Source of the DNA: Kitasatospora fiedleri
GTDB taxonomy: Bacteria > Actinomycetota > Actinomycetes > Streptomycetales > Streptomycetaceae
Reading direction: 5' to 3'
Assembly (NCBI RefSeq): GCF_948472415.1
Contig: NZ_OX419519.1
Coordinates: 7,531,001 to 7,595,000, forward strand
DNA: 64,000 bases
Shown: positions 45,248 to 54,976 of the stretch, one piece after another
Layout of the letters: the number at the start of each line of letters is the position of its first letter
Position numbering within the stretch: the first letter of the stretch is position 1
Translations under genes and position numbers: made by a program
Notes under the pieces: model-generated
Database searches by the model: none
What the model saw: the letters and a program-made list of their open reading frames with translations, nothing else
What the model was told of the DNA's origin: nothing

Positions 45248-47785
45248 GTGCGGCGAGCCGTGCAGTCTGGTGGAAGCCGGAACGACCGGCAGAACCGGGG
45301 AAGGTACCGGGCAGGTGGCCAACTGAGCACGCACGGGTTCGAACAGAAGCCCGGCCGCGACGCGGCGGGTGCCGCTTCCGCGCGCCTGGCCGGGCACCGC
45401 CTGGTCCCGCTGGCCACCGCGCTGGTCCAGGGGGACGGCCGGATCCTGCACTGGAGCCAGGAGGCCGAGGCGCTCACCGGCTGGCCCGCCGACGAGGCGA
45501 TCGGCGCGCACCCGGTCCGGCTGCTGCTGCCCGAGCAGGAGCGGGCCGCCGCCGAGCGGCTGTTCGAGCGGCTGGTCGCCGGGCGCGGCTGGTCCGGCAC
45601 CCACCCCGTACGCCGCCGCGACGGCTCCACCGTCGAGCTGGAGTTCCACACCTACCCAGTGGCCGGCCCCGACGGCAGCACCCTGCTGCTGGCCACCGCC
45701 TCCGACACGCACGCCCTGCACGAGGTCGAGTCCGACCTGGCGATCCTGGACGGCTTCTTCGACCAGTCCCCGATCGGCCTGGCCGTCTACGACACCGACC
45801 TGCGCTTCGTCCGGCTGAACGCGGCGCTGGCCCGGATCAACGGCCTCAGCGCCGAGCAGCACCTCGGCCGCCGGCTCTCCGCCGTGCTGCCCGGCATCAA
45901 CGCCGCCGAGATCGAGAACGTGATGCGGCAGGTGATCACCACCGGCAAACCGGTGGTCGACGCCCGCTCGTACGGCCGCGTCCCCGGCGACCCGCGCCGC
46001 GACCGGGCCTGGTCGGCGTCCTACTTCCGGCTGGAGGACTCCACCGGCAAGGTGCTCGGCGTCTCCTCCTCGATCATCGACGTCACCGAGCGCTTCCAGG
46101 CCGAGGCCCGCGCCTCCCGCGCCCAGGAGCGGCTGACCCTGCTCGCCTCGGCCGGCGCCCGGATCGGCACCACCCTCGACCTCAAGCGCACCGCGGAGGA
46201 GATGGTCGAGGCGATCATCCCGAAGTTCGCCGACTTCGCCACCGTCGACCTGCTGGAGCCCGTGCTGCGCGGCGAGGAGCCCGCCCCGATCCAGCCCGAG
46301 CGGGCCATCCAGGTCCGCGCCGTCGCGGTCGGCGAGGCGTACGGCTCTGGGCTGACCGGCGCCGCGGACACCGTCGGGGGCACCACCGAGTACGGTCCGA
46401 ACCGGGTCTACACCCAGTGCCTGCGCAGCGGCCGCCCGCTGCTCAAGCCGCACGTCGACGAGGAGGTGCTGCGCGGCCTGGTCCCCGACCCCGAACGGGT
46501 CGCCCCCGGCATCGCGGCCGGCATCCACTCGTACCTGCTGGTGCCGCTGATCGCCCGCGGCATGGTGCTCGGCGGCGCCGAGTTCGTCCGCACCCGCAAC
46601 CCCGAGCCGTTCGGCGCCGCCGACGTCTCGCTCGCCGAGGAACTGGTCGCCCGCACCGCCCTGGCCATCGACAACGCCCGGCTCTACCGGCGCGAGCGCG
46701 AGACCGCCCTCACCCTGCAGCGCAGCCTGCTGCCGCAGGAGATCCACCGCACCCTCGGCCTGGAGATCGCCCACCGCTACCTGCCCTCCAGCGTGGTCAG
46801 CGAGGTCGGCGGCGACTGGTTCGACGTCGTCCCGCTGTCCTGCGGGCGGGTCGCCCTGGTGGTCGGCGACGTGATGGGCCACGGCATCCGGGCCGCCGCC
46901 ACGATGGGCCAGCTGCGCACCGTCGCCCGCACCCTGGCCACCCTCGACCTGCCGCCCGAGCAGGTCCTCGGCCGGCTCGACGAGACCGCCTCCGCGATCG
47001 GCGAGGGCCAGTTCGCCACCTGCGTGTGCGCCGTCTACGACCCGGTCGACCGCACCGTGGTGATCTGCTCGGCCGGCCACCTGCCGCCCGTCCGGGTCGA
47101 CCCCGACGGCACCGTCCAGGTCATCGACCTGCCGCCGGGCGTCCCGCTCGGCGTCGGCGGCGGCGCCTTCGAGTCGATCGAGTTCACCCTGCCGCCCGGC
47201 GCCACCTTCGCGCTCTACACCGACGGCCTGGTCGAACGCCGCGGCCGCGACCTCGACGAGGGCATCGACCTGCTCGCCCGCACCCTCGCCGCCCCCGGCC
47301 GCACCCTGGAGGAGAGCTGCGACGCCGCGCTGTCCGCCCTGGTCACCGACGGCACCGAGGACGACATCGCGATGATCATGGCCCGCGTGCTACCCGTCCC
47401 CGCCGACCGGATCGCCACCCTGCTGCTGCCCAGCGAGGGCCCGCTGCCCGCCCGCGCCCGCCGCTTCACCCGCGCCACCCTGGACGCCTGGGGTCTGTCC
47501 GGGCTCACCGACTACGCCGAACTCGTGGTCAGCGAACTCGTCACCAACGCCCTGCTGCACGCCGACGCCCCGCGCCGCCTGCGGATCTTCCGCGACCGCA
47601 CCCTCACCCTGGAGGTCTCCGACGCCGGCGGCCAGCCGCCCCGGCTGCGCACCTCCGCCGAGGAGGACGAGGGCGGCCGCGGCATCCACCTGGTCAGCGA
47701 ACTCGCGCACCGCTGGGGCAGCCGCCCCACCCGGCACGGCAAGGTGGTCTGGGCGGAGATCGAACTCCCGTACCGGGCCGGCTGA
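45248..47785 (+). CDS. PAS-GAF-SpoIIE phosphatase with C-terminal HATPase domain
   Basis: This up-to-845-residue multidomain regulator has two PAS domains (about 50-125 and 140-265; GLAVYDTDLRFVRLNAALAR), a GAF domain (about 285-450), a PP2C/SpoIIE Ser/Thr phosphatase domain (about 475-690; VGGDWFDVVPL, VGDVMGHGI, LYTDGLVE) and a HATPase_c anti-sigma kinase-like domain (about 705-845; VSELVTNALLHA, DAGGQPP, GRGIHLV). Such proteins control anti-anti-sigma factors in Streptomyces. The start is uncertain: GTG at 45248 or 45260. The first 30 residues are poorly conserved in character. Confidence 0.9.
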   Translation: MRRAVQSGGSRNDRQNRGRYRAGGQLSTHGFEQKPGRDAAGAASARLAGHRLVPLATALVQGDGRILHWSQEAEALTGWPADEAIGAHPVRLLLPEQERAAAERLFERLVAGRGWSGTHPVRRRDGSTVELEFHTYPVAGPDGSTLLLATASDTHALHEVESDLAILDGFFDQSPIGLAVYDTDLRFVRLNAALARINGLSAEQHLGRRLSAVLPGINAAEIENVMRQVITTGKPVVDARSYGRVPGDPRRDRAWSASYFRLEDSTGKVLGVSSSIIDVTERFQAEARASRAQERLTLLASAGARIGTTLDLKRTAEEMVEAIIPKFADFATVDLLEPVLRGEEPAPIQPERAIQVRAVAVGEAYGSGLTGAADTVGGTTEYGPNRVYTQCLRSGRPLLKPHVDEEVLRGLVPDPERVAPGIAAGIHSYLLVPLIARGMVLGGAEFVRTRNPEPFGAADVSLAEELVARTALAIDNARLYRRERETALTLQRSLLPQEIHRTLGLEIAHRYLPSSVVSEVGGDWFDVVPLSCGRVALVVGDVMGHGIRAAATMGQLRTVARTLATLDLPPEQVLGRLDETASAIGEGQFATCVCAVYDPVDRTVVICSAGHLPPVRVDPDGTVQVIDLPPGVPLGVGGGAFESIEFTLPPGATFALYTDGLVERRGRDLDEGIDLLARTLAAPGRTLEESCDAALSALVTDGTEDDIAMIMARVLPVPADRIATLLLPSEGPLPARARRFTRATLDAWGLSGLTDYAELVVSELVTNALLHADAPRRLRIFRDRTLTLEVSDAGGQPPRLRTSAEEDEGGRGIHLVSELAHRWGSRPTRHGKVVWAEIELPYRAG

Positions 47786-47814
47786 CCCGCCCGGCCGGCG
47801 GCCACCACCCGCCC

Positions 47815-47871
47815 CTACGACGGCCACCCCCCGTACGACGGCCACTCACCCCTACGACGACCACCCGTCCG
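47815..47871. repeat. Degenerate short tandem repeats after the phosphatase gene
   Basis: Three TACGACGGCCAC-like units begin at 47816, 47834 and 47853, with weaker echoes to about 47925. They lie in the 200-nt gap before the secreted protein. Confidence 0.45.
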
Positions 47872-47986
47872 GACGACGAGCGCCTGCCCGGGTGACGGCC
47901 ACCCGCCCGGACGAGGACCGCTCGCCCGGGCGGCGGGACTGACGGACAGTCGGAGGCAGTCCCCGCCGCCGACCGAAAGGCCCCCC

Positions 47987-48469
47987 GTGCCCGTCCGCCG
48001 CCTCCTCCTCGCCGCCGCCGGCCTGCTCGCCCTCACCGCCGCCGCCCCGGCCGCCGCCGACGACACCCCCACCGGTACGCCCGCCGACCCGCCCGCGGCG
48101 ACCGCCGCCGCGACCACCGTCACGATCACCGGCGCCGCCATCGACCCGAAGATCCCCAGCCGGGTCCGGGTCGCCCTCGCCTACACCTGCGCGCCGACCG
48201 ACCAGCCCCGCTCGCTGAACACCTCCGTCGAGCAGACCGACCCCGAGGACCCCGCCACCATCGCCTTCGGCTCCACCCGCACCGCACCGACCCAGGTGGT
48301 CTGCGACGGCACCCCGCAGACCCAGACCGTCACCGTCCAGTCCAAGACCAGCAACTGGCTGCCCGGCACCGATTCCGTGGTGATCACCACCCTCACCGAC
48401 CTCGGCGCCACCCCGACCGCCGCCGCCGACGCCCGCCTGATCGCGCTGGACCAGCCGCCCGCCCCCTGA
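47987..48469 (+). CDS. Small secreted protein of unknown function
   Basis: This 160-residue protein has a signal peptide (RRLLLAAAGLLALTAAAPAAA) split as RRLLLAAAGL and LALTAAAPAAA, cut near ADD. The mature part is Thr/Ala-rich and has a probable beta-sandwich domain with two Cys (LAYTCAPTD and QVVCDGTPQ) that could form a disulfide. GTG start follows GAAAGG. I do not recognise the family. Confidence 0.7.
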   Translation: MPVRRLLLAAAGLLALTAAAPAAADDTPTGTPADPPAATAAATTVTITGAAIDPKIPSRVRVALAYTCAPTDQPRSLNTSVEQTDPEDPATIAFGSTRTAPTQVVCDGTPQTQTVTVQSKTSNWLPGTDSVVITTLTDLGATPTAAADARLIALDQPPAP

Positions 48470-48564
48470 CCCGCCGTCAGCCGACCGGCCCCCCTTCCCG
48501 GCGCGCCGCCCGCCCGCCGCCGCCGTCGCCTCCGAGACTGGACGCCGGACGGAAGGGAACCCGG

Positions 48565-49995
48565 ATGACCCAGCCCACGACAGCCACCGCACCGGCCCCC
48601 GAGGTGCGCCGCTGGCGGGCCCTCGCGGTGTGCCTGGTCGCCGGGTTCATGACGCTGCTCGACGTGTCGATCGTCAACGTCGCCCTGCCGTCCGTGCGCA
48701 GCGGACTGCACCTGTCCGAGGCCGGGCTCCAGTGGGTGCTCTCCGGCTACTCGCTGGCCTTCGGACTCGTGCTGGTCCCGGCCGGACGGCTCGGCGACGC
48801 GATCGGCCGCCGCCCGGTCTTCCTGGCCGGGCTGGGCCTGTTCACCGCCACCAGCGCCCTGGCCGGCGCCGCCCAGAACGAGACCTGGCTGGTGGTGGCC
48901 CGGCTGCTCCAGGGCATGGCCGGCGGACTGCTCGTCCCCCAGGTCTCCGGCTTCATCCAGCAGCTCTTCCGCGGCGGCGAACGGGCCCGCGCGTTCGGCA
49001 TGCTCGGCACCACCATCGGCTTCTCCACCGCCGTCGGCCCGCTGCTCGGCGGCCTGCTGATCGCGGTGTTCGGCACCGCCGAGGGCTGGCGCTGGGTCTT
49101 CTACGTCAACCTCCCGATCGGCCTGGTGGCCCTCCCGCTGGCCCGCCGGCTGCTGCCCGCGCCCACCCCCGACACCTGCGCCCGCCGCGACTTCGACCCG
49201 GTCGGCGTGCTGCTGCTGGGCGTCGGCACCGTCCTGCTGCTGCTCCCGCTGGTCCAGTCCCAGTGGCACGGCACCGGCAAGTGGCTGCTACTGGCCGCCG
49301 CCGTCCTGGTCCTGGCCGCCTTCGCGGGCTGGGAGCGGCGCTACGCCCGGCACCGCGAACCGCTCGTCCACCCCGAGCTGTTCCGCACCCGCTCCTTCAC
49401 CTACGGCGCGCTGGTCTCCCTGCTCTACTTCGCCGGGTTCACCGCGGTCTTCTTCGTCTTCACCCTCTACCTGCAGTCCGGCCGCCACTACAGCGCCCTG
49501 CAGGCGGGCCTCGCCATCACCCCCTTCGCCCTGGCCTCCGCGGTCGCCTCCACCATCGGCGGACGCCTGGTCACCCGCCACGGCCGCCGCCTGATCGCCG
49601 TCGGCCTGGCCACCGTCGCCGTCGGCCTCGCCCTCGCCGCCCTCGCCGTGCACCTCTTCGACGGCCCCGAGGTCGGCTGGGCCACCGCCCTCCCGCTCCT
49701 GCTGGCCGGCCTCGGCAGCGGCCTGGTGGTCTCCCCGAACCAGGCACTCACCCTCAACGAGGTCCCGGTCGCCCGGGCCGGCTCCGCGGGCGGCGTCCTG
49801 CAGACCGCCCAGCGGATCGGCTCCGCCGCGGGCATCGCCACCGTCGGCGCCACCTTCTTCGCCCACCTGCACACCCCCGCCGACTACCCCACCGCCTTCC
49901 AGCTCAGCATCGCGGTGGTCCTCGCCTTCGTCCTGCTCGCCCTGCTCGCCGCGACCGAGCCCTTCGGCCGCAAGCCCCGCGAGAAGGCCGGGTGA
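48565..49995 (+). CDS. DHA2-type MFS exporter
   Basis: This 476-residue membrane protein has 14 predicted helices. Motif D1 is LLDVSIVNVALPSV, motif A is PAGRLGDAIGRRPVF, and helix 5 holds GFSTAVGPLLGGLL, motif C of antiporters. A GGAAGGGAAC purine run precedes the ATG. It converges on the spore-pigment hydroxylase gene. The substrate is unknown. Confidence 0.9.
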   Translation: MTQPTTATAPAPEVRRWRALAVCLVAGFMTLLDVSIVNVALPSVRSGLHLSEAGLQWVLSGYSLAFGLVLVPAGRLGDAIGRRPVFLAGLGLFTATSALAGAAQNETWLVVARLLQGMAGGLLVPQVSGFIQQLFRGGERARAFGMLGTTIGFSTAVGPLLGGLLIAVFGTAEGWRWVFYVNLPIGLVALPLARRLLPAPTPDTCARRDFDPVGVLLLGVGTVLLLLPLVQSQWHGTGKWLLLAAAVLVLAAFAGWERRYARHREPLVHPELFRTRSFTYGALVSLLYFAGFTAVFFVFTLYLQSGRHYSALQAGLAITPFALASAVASTIGGRLVTRHGRRLIAVGLATVAVGLALAALAVHLFDGPEVGWATALPLLLAGLGSGLVVSPNQALTLNEVPVARAGSAGGVLQTAQRIGSAAGIATVGATFFAHLHTPADYPTAFQLSIAVVLAFVLLALLAATEPFGRKPREKAG

Positions 49996-50152
49996 GCGGC
50001 GGGCGCGCGGTCGGGGCCGGGGCGGGTAGGGACAGGACAGGTAGGACGGTAGGCCGACAGGACGGCGGGAACGGAGAACGGCGGAACGCTCCCGGCCGGT
50101 GGACCCCGACCGTTCGCGCCCGCCGTTCCCGGTTCTCCCGGCGCTCCCGGTG

Positions 50153-51811
50153 CTACAGCCCCGCCACGCCGCGCGCGGCGACCCGCAGGGCGGCCACCGG
50201 GTCGCCGACCGAGCTGCCGGCCCGCCAGCCGACGAAGCCGTCGGGGCGGACCAGGACGGCGCCGCCCTCGCGCAGGCCGTAGACCGTGGGCCAGCCGCTC
50301 GGCCCGGCCGGACGGGGACCGGCCGGGAGGTCGGGGACGGGCTCGGGCACCAGGTCCCCGTCCTCGCCGACCAGCAGGCAGCGGATCGGCACCCCGGTCT
50401 GCTCGGAGACCGCCCGCGCCGCCTCCGGCCACCCCGCCCCGCCCGCCACGGGCGCCAGCAGCACCGGCTCGCGCCCGAACAGGTCGAGCGTGGACAGCCG
50501 GGCGCCGTCCGCGTCGCGCAGCCACAGGTGCGGGGCCCGGGTGCCGACCTCGCCGGTCGCGGCGAAGCGCTCCGGGATCACCCCGGCGGTGGCGTCCGCG
50601 CCGACCAGCGCGCCCTCGGTGTAGCGGTAGCCGAGCGCCACCGCCAGCACGTTGGTGCGCGGCCCGCCCGCCGGCGCCGCGTCGAAACCGGGGTGCTGGT
50701 GCTCCACCGACCGGGCCGCCGCCCGGGCTGCGGTCTGCACGGCGACCGGCCGCCGCTCCGCCCCGTACGACTCCAGCAGGCGCGGCCCGCCCCAGCCGTC
50801 GAGCACCGCGGCCAGCTTCCAGGCCAGGTTGTGGGCGTCCTGGATGCCGGTGTTGGAGCCGAACGCCCCGGTCGGCGGCATCTCGTGGGCGGAGTCGCCG
50901 CACAGGAAGACCCGCCCGGCGCGGTACCGGTCGGCGACCCGCTCGGCGGCGTGCCAGGGCGCCCGGCCGGTGATCTCCACGTCCAGGTCGGGCACCCCGG
51001 CCGCGGCCCGGATGTGCGCCGCGCACCGGGCGTCGGTGAAGTCCTCGACGGCCTCGCCGCGCTCCGGGTGCCAGGGCAGGTGGAAGACCCACTCCTCGCG
51101 GTTGTCGACGGGCAGCAGCGCGCCCGCGCCGGCCGGGTCGGTCAGGTAGCAGGCGATGAACAGGCGGTCGCCCACCACCTCGGCCAGCCGCTTGGCCCGG
51201 AAGGTCACCGAGACGTTGTGGAACAGGTCGCCGCGCCCGGACTGCCCGATCCCCAGCTGCTCCCGCACGGGGCTGCGCGGCCCGTCCGCCGCGATCAGGT
51301 AGTCGGCCCGCACCTCGCGCTCCTCGCCGCCGGCCCGGTCCCGCAGCCGGGCCGTCACCCCGTCGGCGTCCTGCGCGAAGGAGAGCAGCTCGGTGTTGAA
51401 GCGGACGTCGCCGCGCTCGGCGGCGTGCCGCAGCAGCACCGGTTCGAGGTCGTTCTGGCTGCACAGGCACCACGAGGACGGGCTGAACCTGGCCAGGCCC
51501 CCGCCCGGGTCGATCTCCCGGAACAGCCACTCCTGCTCCCCGCCGGAGAGCGTCTCGGCCTGCAGGATGCCGTGGTTGTCGGCCAGCACGGACGCCGCGG
51601 CGCGGACGTCCTGCTCGACGCCGGCACCCCGGAACAGCTCCATGGTGCGCAGGTTGTTGCCGCGCCCCCGGGGGTGCCGGGAGGTCTCGGCGTGCCGCTC
51701 CACCAGCAGGTGCGGCACACCGAGCCGACCGAGGAAGAGCGAGGCGGACAGTCCGACCAGCGAACCGCCCGTGATCAGGACCGGGACCCGGTCGGCCATC
51801 TGTGTGTTCAT
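50153..51811 (-). CDS. whiE-ORFVIII: FAD-dependent aromatic polyketide hydroxylase (WhiE-ORFVIII type)
   Basis: I start at ATG 51811, with GGAG upstream; the frame is open to 52132. The 552-residue flavoprotein belongs to the p-hydroxybenzoate hydroxylase fold: GGSLVGLSASLFLG (FAD), the DG motif YLIAADGPRSPVRE, and VFLCGDSAHEMPPTGAFG. A thioredoxin-like C-terminal domain follows. It hydroxylates the aromatic spore-pigment polyketide. It is divergent (271 nt) from the ORFI-VII operon, as in the S. coelicolor whiE locus. Confidence 0.88.
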   Translation of the reverse strand: MNTQMADRVPVLITGGSLVGLSASLFLGRLGVPHLLVERHAETSRHPRGRGNNLRTMELFRGAGVEQDVRAAASVLADNHGILQAETLSGGEQEWLFREIDPGGGLARFSPSSWCLCSQNDLEPVLLRHAAERGDVRFNTELLSFAQDADGVTARLRDRAGGEEREVRADYLIAADGPRSPVREQLGIGQSGRGDLFHNVSVTFRAKRLAEVVGDRLFIACYLTDPAGAGALLPVDNREEWVFHLPWHPERGEAVEDFTDARCAAHIRAAAGVPDLDVEITGRAPWHAAERVADRYRAGRVFLCGDSAHEMPPTGAFGSNTGIQDAHNLAWKLAAVLDGWGGPRLLESYGAERRPVAVQTAARAAARSVEHQHPGFDAAPAGGPRTNVLAVALGYRYTEGALVGADATAGVIPERFAATGEVGTRAPHLWLRDADGARLSTLDLFGREPVLLAPVAGGAGWPEAARAVSEQTGVPIRCLLVGEDGDLVPEPVPDLPAGPRPAGPSGWPTVYGLREGGAVLVRPDGFVGWRAGSSVGDPVAALRVAARGVAGL

Positions 51812-52082
51812 CAGCTCTGCTCCATCCGTGCGGGGCGCTGGAAGCGCCAGACCCGACATCCATCCCCCGTCGCGGGCGGCCACGCAGGGTGCGTCGCCCG
51901 GATGGCCGTGAAGTCTCGCGCGGCCGTCCGTCCCGCCCTGACGATCGAGGACGAACCGCCGCCCGCTCCGCCGACCGGCCCGGCCGCCCGAGGCCCGTCC
52001 GTGAAACCGGCGAAGGGCCCTTCGCGGGCAGACCGCGGAGGAAGCGCGGACGAACCACGAACCGACGACAGGATCTGCCGCC

Positions 52083-53216
52083 ATGACCCTGCTCTCCGCA
52101 GCCGAGGAGACCACCACCACCGGCCGGCCCACCCCGGGCCGGCTCCGCGTCGTCCTGATGCTGGACGTCCACGACGGTGCCCAGGACCGCTTCCTGGACG
52201 CCTACGAACTGCTGCGCTACCAGGTCTCGTCCGTCCCCGGCCACGTCAGCGACCAGCTCTGCCAGTCCATCGACGACCCGTCCCGGTGGCTGATCACCAG
52301 CGAGTGGGAGAGCGCCGAGCCGTTCCTCGCCTGGGTCGACAGCCCCGCCCACCGCGAGATGGTCAAGCCCATGCACGGCTGCGTCAGCGACACCCGCTCG
52401 CTGCGCTACACCGTGCTGCGCGAGACCCACGGCGTCACCGCCACCGACACCCCCGCCCCGCCGCTGCGCCCCGGCGAGCACCACCCCGGCGTCCCCGGCG
52501 TGCCGCGGCCCGGCCCGGACGGCGTGGTCCGGCACGCGCTCAGCTTCACCGTCAAGCCCGGCACCGAGGCCGAGGCAGCCGAACTGCTGGCCGGCTACCG
52601 CTCCCCGCAGGCCCGGGTCGACGACACCACCCGCCTGCTGCGCACCTCGCTGTTCATGCACGGCAACCGGGTCGTCCGCTGCGTCGAGGTGGCCGGCGAC
52701 CTGCCCACCGCGCTGCGGCACGTCGCCCGGCAGCCCGAGGTGCGGGCCGTCGAGGAGGCGCTCAACCCGTACCTGGAGGAGAAGCGCGACCTGGACGACC
52801 CGCTGTCCGCCCGCGACTTCTTCCAGCGCGCCGCGCTGCCCGTCATCCACCACCACGCCGGCCTGAAGAGCGGCCCGGTGCAGCGGCACGCCTACCGCTA
52901 CCCCGTCCGCCCCGGCGCCGGCGTGGCCCTCGTCGAGCTGCTGTCCGAGCAGGACGAGCACGCCGCCGCCGACCCCGGCAGCCCGCTGGTGCGCGCCACC
53001 GTCCACCGGCACGAGGACCTGGTGGTCCGGCTGGTCGACCTGCTCGTCGACCCCGCCGACGACCCGGCCGCCGCCCTCGGCCTGGCCGGCCCGCTGGCCG
53101 CCGCCGTCCTCGGCAAGCTCACCGAGCCGGTCGAGCACACCCGCGAGGGCCTGCGCCACCTGCTCGCCGAGTGCGCGATGACCCCGGTCACCGACCGCAC
53201 CTCGGCCGAGGACTGA
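52083..53216 (+). CDS. whiE-ORFI: SchA/CurD-like spore-pigment protein (WhiE-ORFI type)
   Basis: This 377-residue protein has an N-terminal antibiotic-monooxygenase-like ferredoxin fold (about 20-115; VVLMLDVHDGAQDRFLDAYE, WLITSEWES) and a C-terminal SchA/CurD-type domain (about 155-360; RHALSFTVKPGTEAEA, RHAYRYPVRPG). Genes of this type open spore-pigment operons (whiE, sch, cur). Their chemistry is not settled. It starts the ORFI-VII operon, and the cupin gene follows 70 nt later. Confidence 0.88.
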   Translation: MTLLSAAEETTTTGRPTPGRLRVVLMLDVHDGAQDRFLDAYELLRYQVSSVPGHVSDQLCQSIDDPSRWLITSEWESAEPFLAWVDSPAHREMVKPMHGCVSDTRSLRYTVLRETHGVTATDTPAPPLRPGEHHPGVPGVPRPGPDGVVRHALSFTVKPGTEAEAAELLAGYRSPQARVDDTTRLLRTSLFMHGNRVVRCVEVAGDLPTALRHVARQPEVRAVEEALNPYLEEKRDLDDPLSARDFFQRAALPVIHHHAGLKSGPVQRHAYRYPVRPGAGVALVELLSEQDEHAAADPGSPLVRATVHRHEDLVVRLVDLLVDPADDPAAALGLAGPLAAAVLGKLTEPVEHTREGLRHLLAECAMTPVTDRTSAED

Positions 53217-53286
53217 CCCGGCAGGTCCCCGCCCACTCCGCACAGCCCGTTCACCCCGCACACCCCGCACGAGAGGAACCAGCACC

Positions 53287-53714
53287 GTGACCACCGAGAC
53301 GCCACGAGTCGTCCACGTCGACGACGCGCCCCCCAACCGCAAGCGCGGCGGCGACCTGCGGGCCATGCTCACCCCGCCGGCGGTCGGCGCGACCAGCGGC
53401 TTCATGGGGTGGCGATCGTCGAACCGGGGGACCGGATCGGCGAGCACTACCACCCGTACTCCGAGGAGTTCGTGTTCGTGATCTCCGGCGAGCTGGAGGT
53501 CGACCTGGACGACGTCACCCAGCGGCTGCGGCCCGACCAGGGGCTGATGATCCCGATCGGGATGCGGCACCGCTTCCGCAACGTCGGCAGCACCCAGGCC
53601 CGGATGGTCTTCCACCTCGGACCGCTCGCCCCGCGTCCCGAGCTCGGGCACGTCGACACCGAGGAGGACGCAGCCGAGGCGGGCCCGCCCGAACCGGCGG
53701 GGGCCGCCTCGTGA
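53287..53714 (+). CDS. whiE-ORFII: Cupin protein of spore-pigment operon (WhiE-ORFII type), one frameshift
   Basis: GTG start after GAGAGGA. The N-terminus (RVVHVDDAPPNRKRGGDLR) and the cupin core (IGEHYHPYSEEFVFVISGE, metal-binding His/Glu pattern) lie in different frames. One missing G in the GGGG run near 53408 gives a 142-residue single-domain cupin, the expected size. It probably assists early polyketide modification. It overlaps the ketosynthase start by 4 nt. Confidence 0.85.
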
Positions 53715-54976
53715 GCCGCCGGGTCGCGGTGACCGGGATCGGCGTGGTCGCCCCCGGCGGCATCGGCGTCCCCCGGTTCTGGTCGCTGCTCACCGAGGGC
53801 CGCACCGCCACCCGCGGCATCACCCTGTTCGACCCGGAGGGCTTCCGCTCCCGGATCGCCGCCGAGTGCGACTTCGACCCCGCCGCCCACGGCCTGACGC
53901 CGGACCAGGTCGCCCGCAACGACAGGTACGTCCAGTTCGCGCTGGTCGCCGCCGCCGAGGCGGTCGCCGACGCCGGGCTCGACCCCGGACGCGAGGACCC
54001 CTGGCGGATCGGCGTCTCGCTCGGCACCGCCGTCGGCGGCACCACCCGGCTGGAACGCGACTACGTGCTGGTCAGCGAGCGCGGCGAGCACTGGGGCGTC
54101 GACCACGCCCCCGCCGCCCCGCACCTGGAACGGGCCTTCTCCCCGTCCACCCTGGCCTCCGCGGTCGCCGAGCAGATCGGCGCGCACGGCCCGGTGCAGA
54201 CCGTCTCCACCGGCTGCACCTCCGGCCTGGACGCCGTCGGCTACGCCGCCCTCGCCATCGAGGAGGGCCGCGCCGACGTGATCGTCACCGGGGCCTGCGA
54301 CTCGCCGATCTCCCCGATCACCGTCGCCTGCTTCGACGCGATCAAGGCCACCTCGGCCCGCAACGAGGACCCCGAGCACGCCTCCCGCCCGTTCGACGCC
54401 GGCCGCGACGGCTTCGTGCTCGGCGAGGGCGGCGCCGTCCTGGTGCTGGAGGAGTGGGAGCACGCCAGGCGGCGCGGCGCCCGGATCTACGCCGAACTCG
54501 GCGGCTTCGCTACCTTCGGCAACGCCTACCACATGACCGGGCTCACCCAGGACGGCCTGGAGATGTCCCGGGCCATCGACCGGGCCCTGGCACACGCCGG
54601 GGTCCCCGGCGAGGCCGTCGACTACGTCAACGCGCACGGCTCCGGCACCAAGCAGAACGACCGGCACGAGACCGCCGCCGTCAAGCGCTCGCTCGGCGAG
54701 CACGCCCGGCGCACCCCGATGAGCTCCATCAAGTCGATGGTCGGGCACTCGCTCGGCGCGATCGGCGCCATCGAACTCGTCGCCTGCACCCTCGCCCTGC
54801 ACCACGGCGTCGTCCCGCCCACCGCCAACTACACCGAGCCCGACCCCGAGTGCGACCTCGACTACGTCCCCCGCACCGCCCGCGAACTGCCGCTGCGCCA
54901 CGTGCTGTCGGTGGGCAGCGGCTTCGGCGGCTTCCAGTCCGCGGTGGTGCTGAGCAAGGTGGAGGCGGCCGCATGA
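53711..54976 (+). CDS. whiE-ORFIII: Ketosynthase alpha of the spore-pigment type II PKS (WhiE-ORFIII type)
   Basis: This 421-residue beta-ketoacyl synthase has the catalytic Cys in STGCTSGLDAVGY, His in NAHGSGTKQND and His in KSMVGHSLGAIG. It builds the poly-beta-ketone chain as a heterodimer with the chain-length factor. GTG start within the cupin stop (GTGA); its own stop overlaps the chain-length factor start (ATGA). Confidence 0.95.
   Translation: MSRRVAVTGIGVVAPGGIGVPRFWSLLTEGRTATRGITLFDPEGFRSRIAAECDFDPAAHGLTPDQVARNDRYVQFALVAAAEAVADAGLDPGREDPWRIGVSLGTAVGGTTRLERDYVLVSERGEHWGVDHAPAAPHLERAFSPSTLASAVAEQIGAHGPVQTVSTGCTSGLDAVGYAALAIEEGRADVIVTGACDSPISPITVACFDAIKATSARNEDPEHASRPFDAGRDGFVLGEGGAVLVLEEWEHARRRGARIYAELGGFATFGNAYHMTGLTQDGLEMSRAIDRALAHAGVPGEAVDYVNAHGSGTKQNDRHETAAVKRSLGEHARRTPMSSIKSMVGHSLGAIGAIELVACTLALHHGVVPPTANYTEPDPECDLDYVPRTARELPLRHVLSVGSGFGGFQSAVVLSKVEAAA

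Noticed and set aside
49996..50152. Possible terminator between the DHA2 exporter and the FAD hydroxylase
   Set aside because: Only scattered partial complementarity is seen; no continuous stem could be drawn.
49884..53651. 1255-codon minus-strand frame across the spore-pigment locus
   Set aside because: It is antisense to ORFI/II and out of frame with the hydroxylase; composition is low-complexity and no domain is visible.
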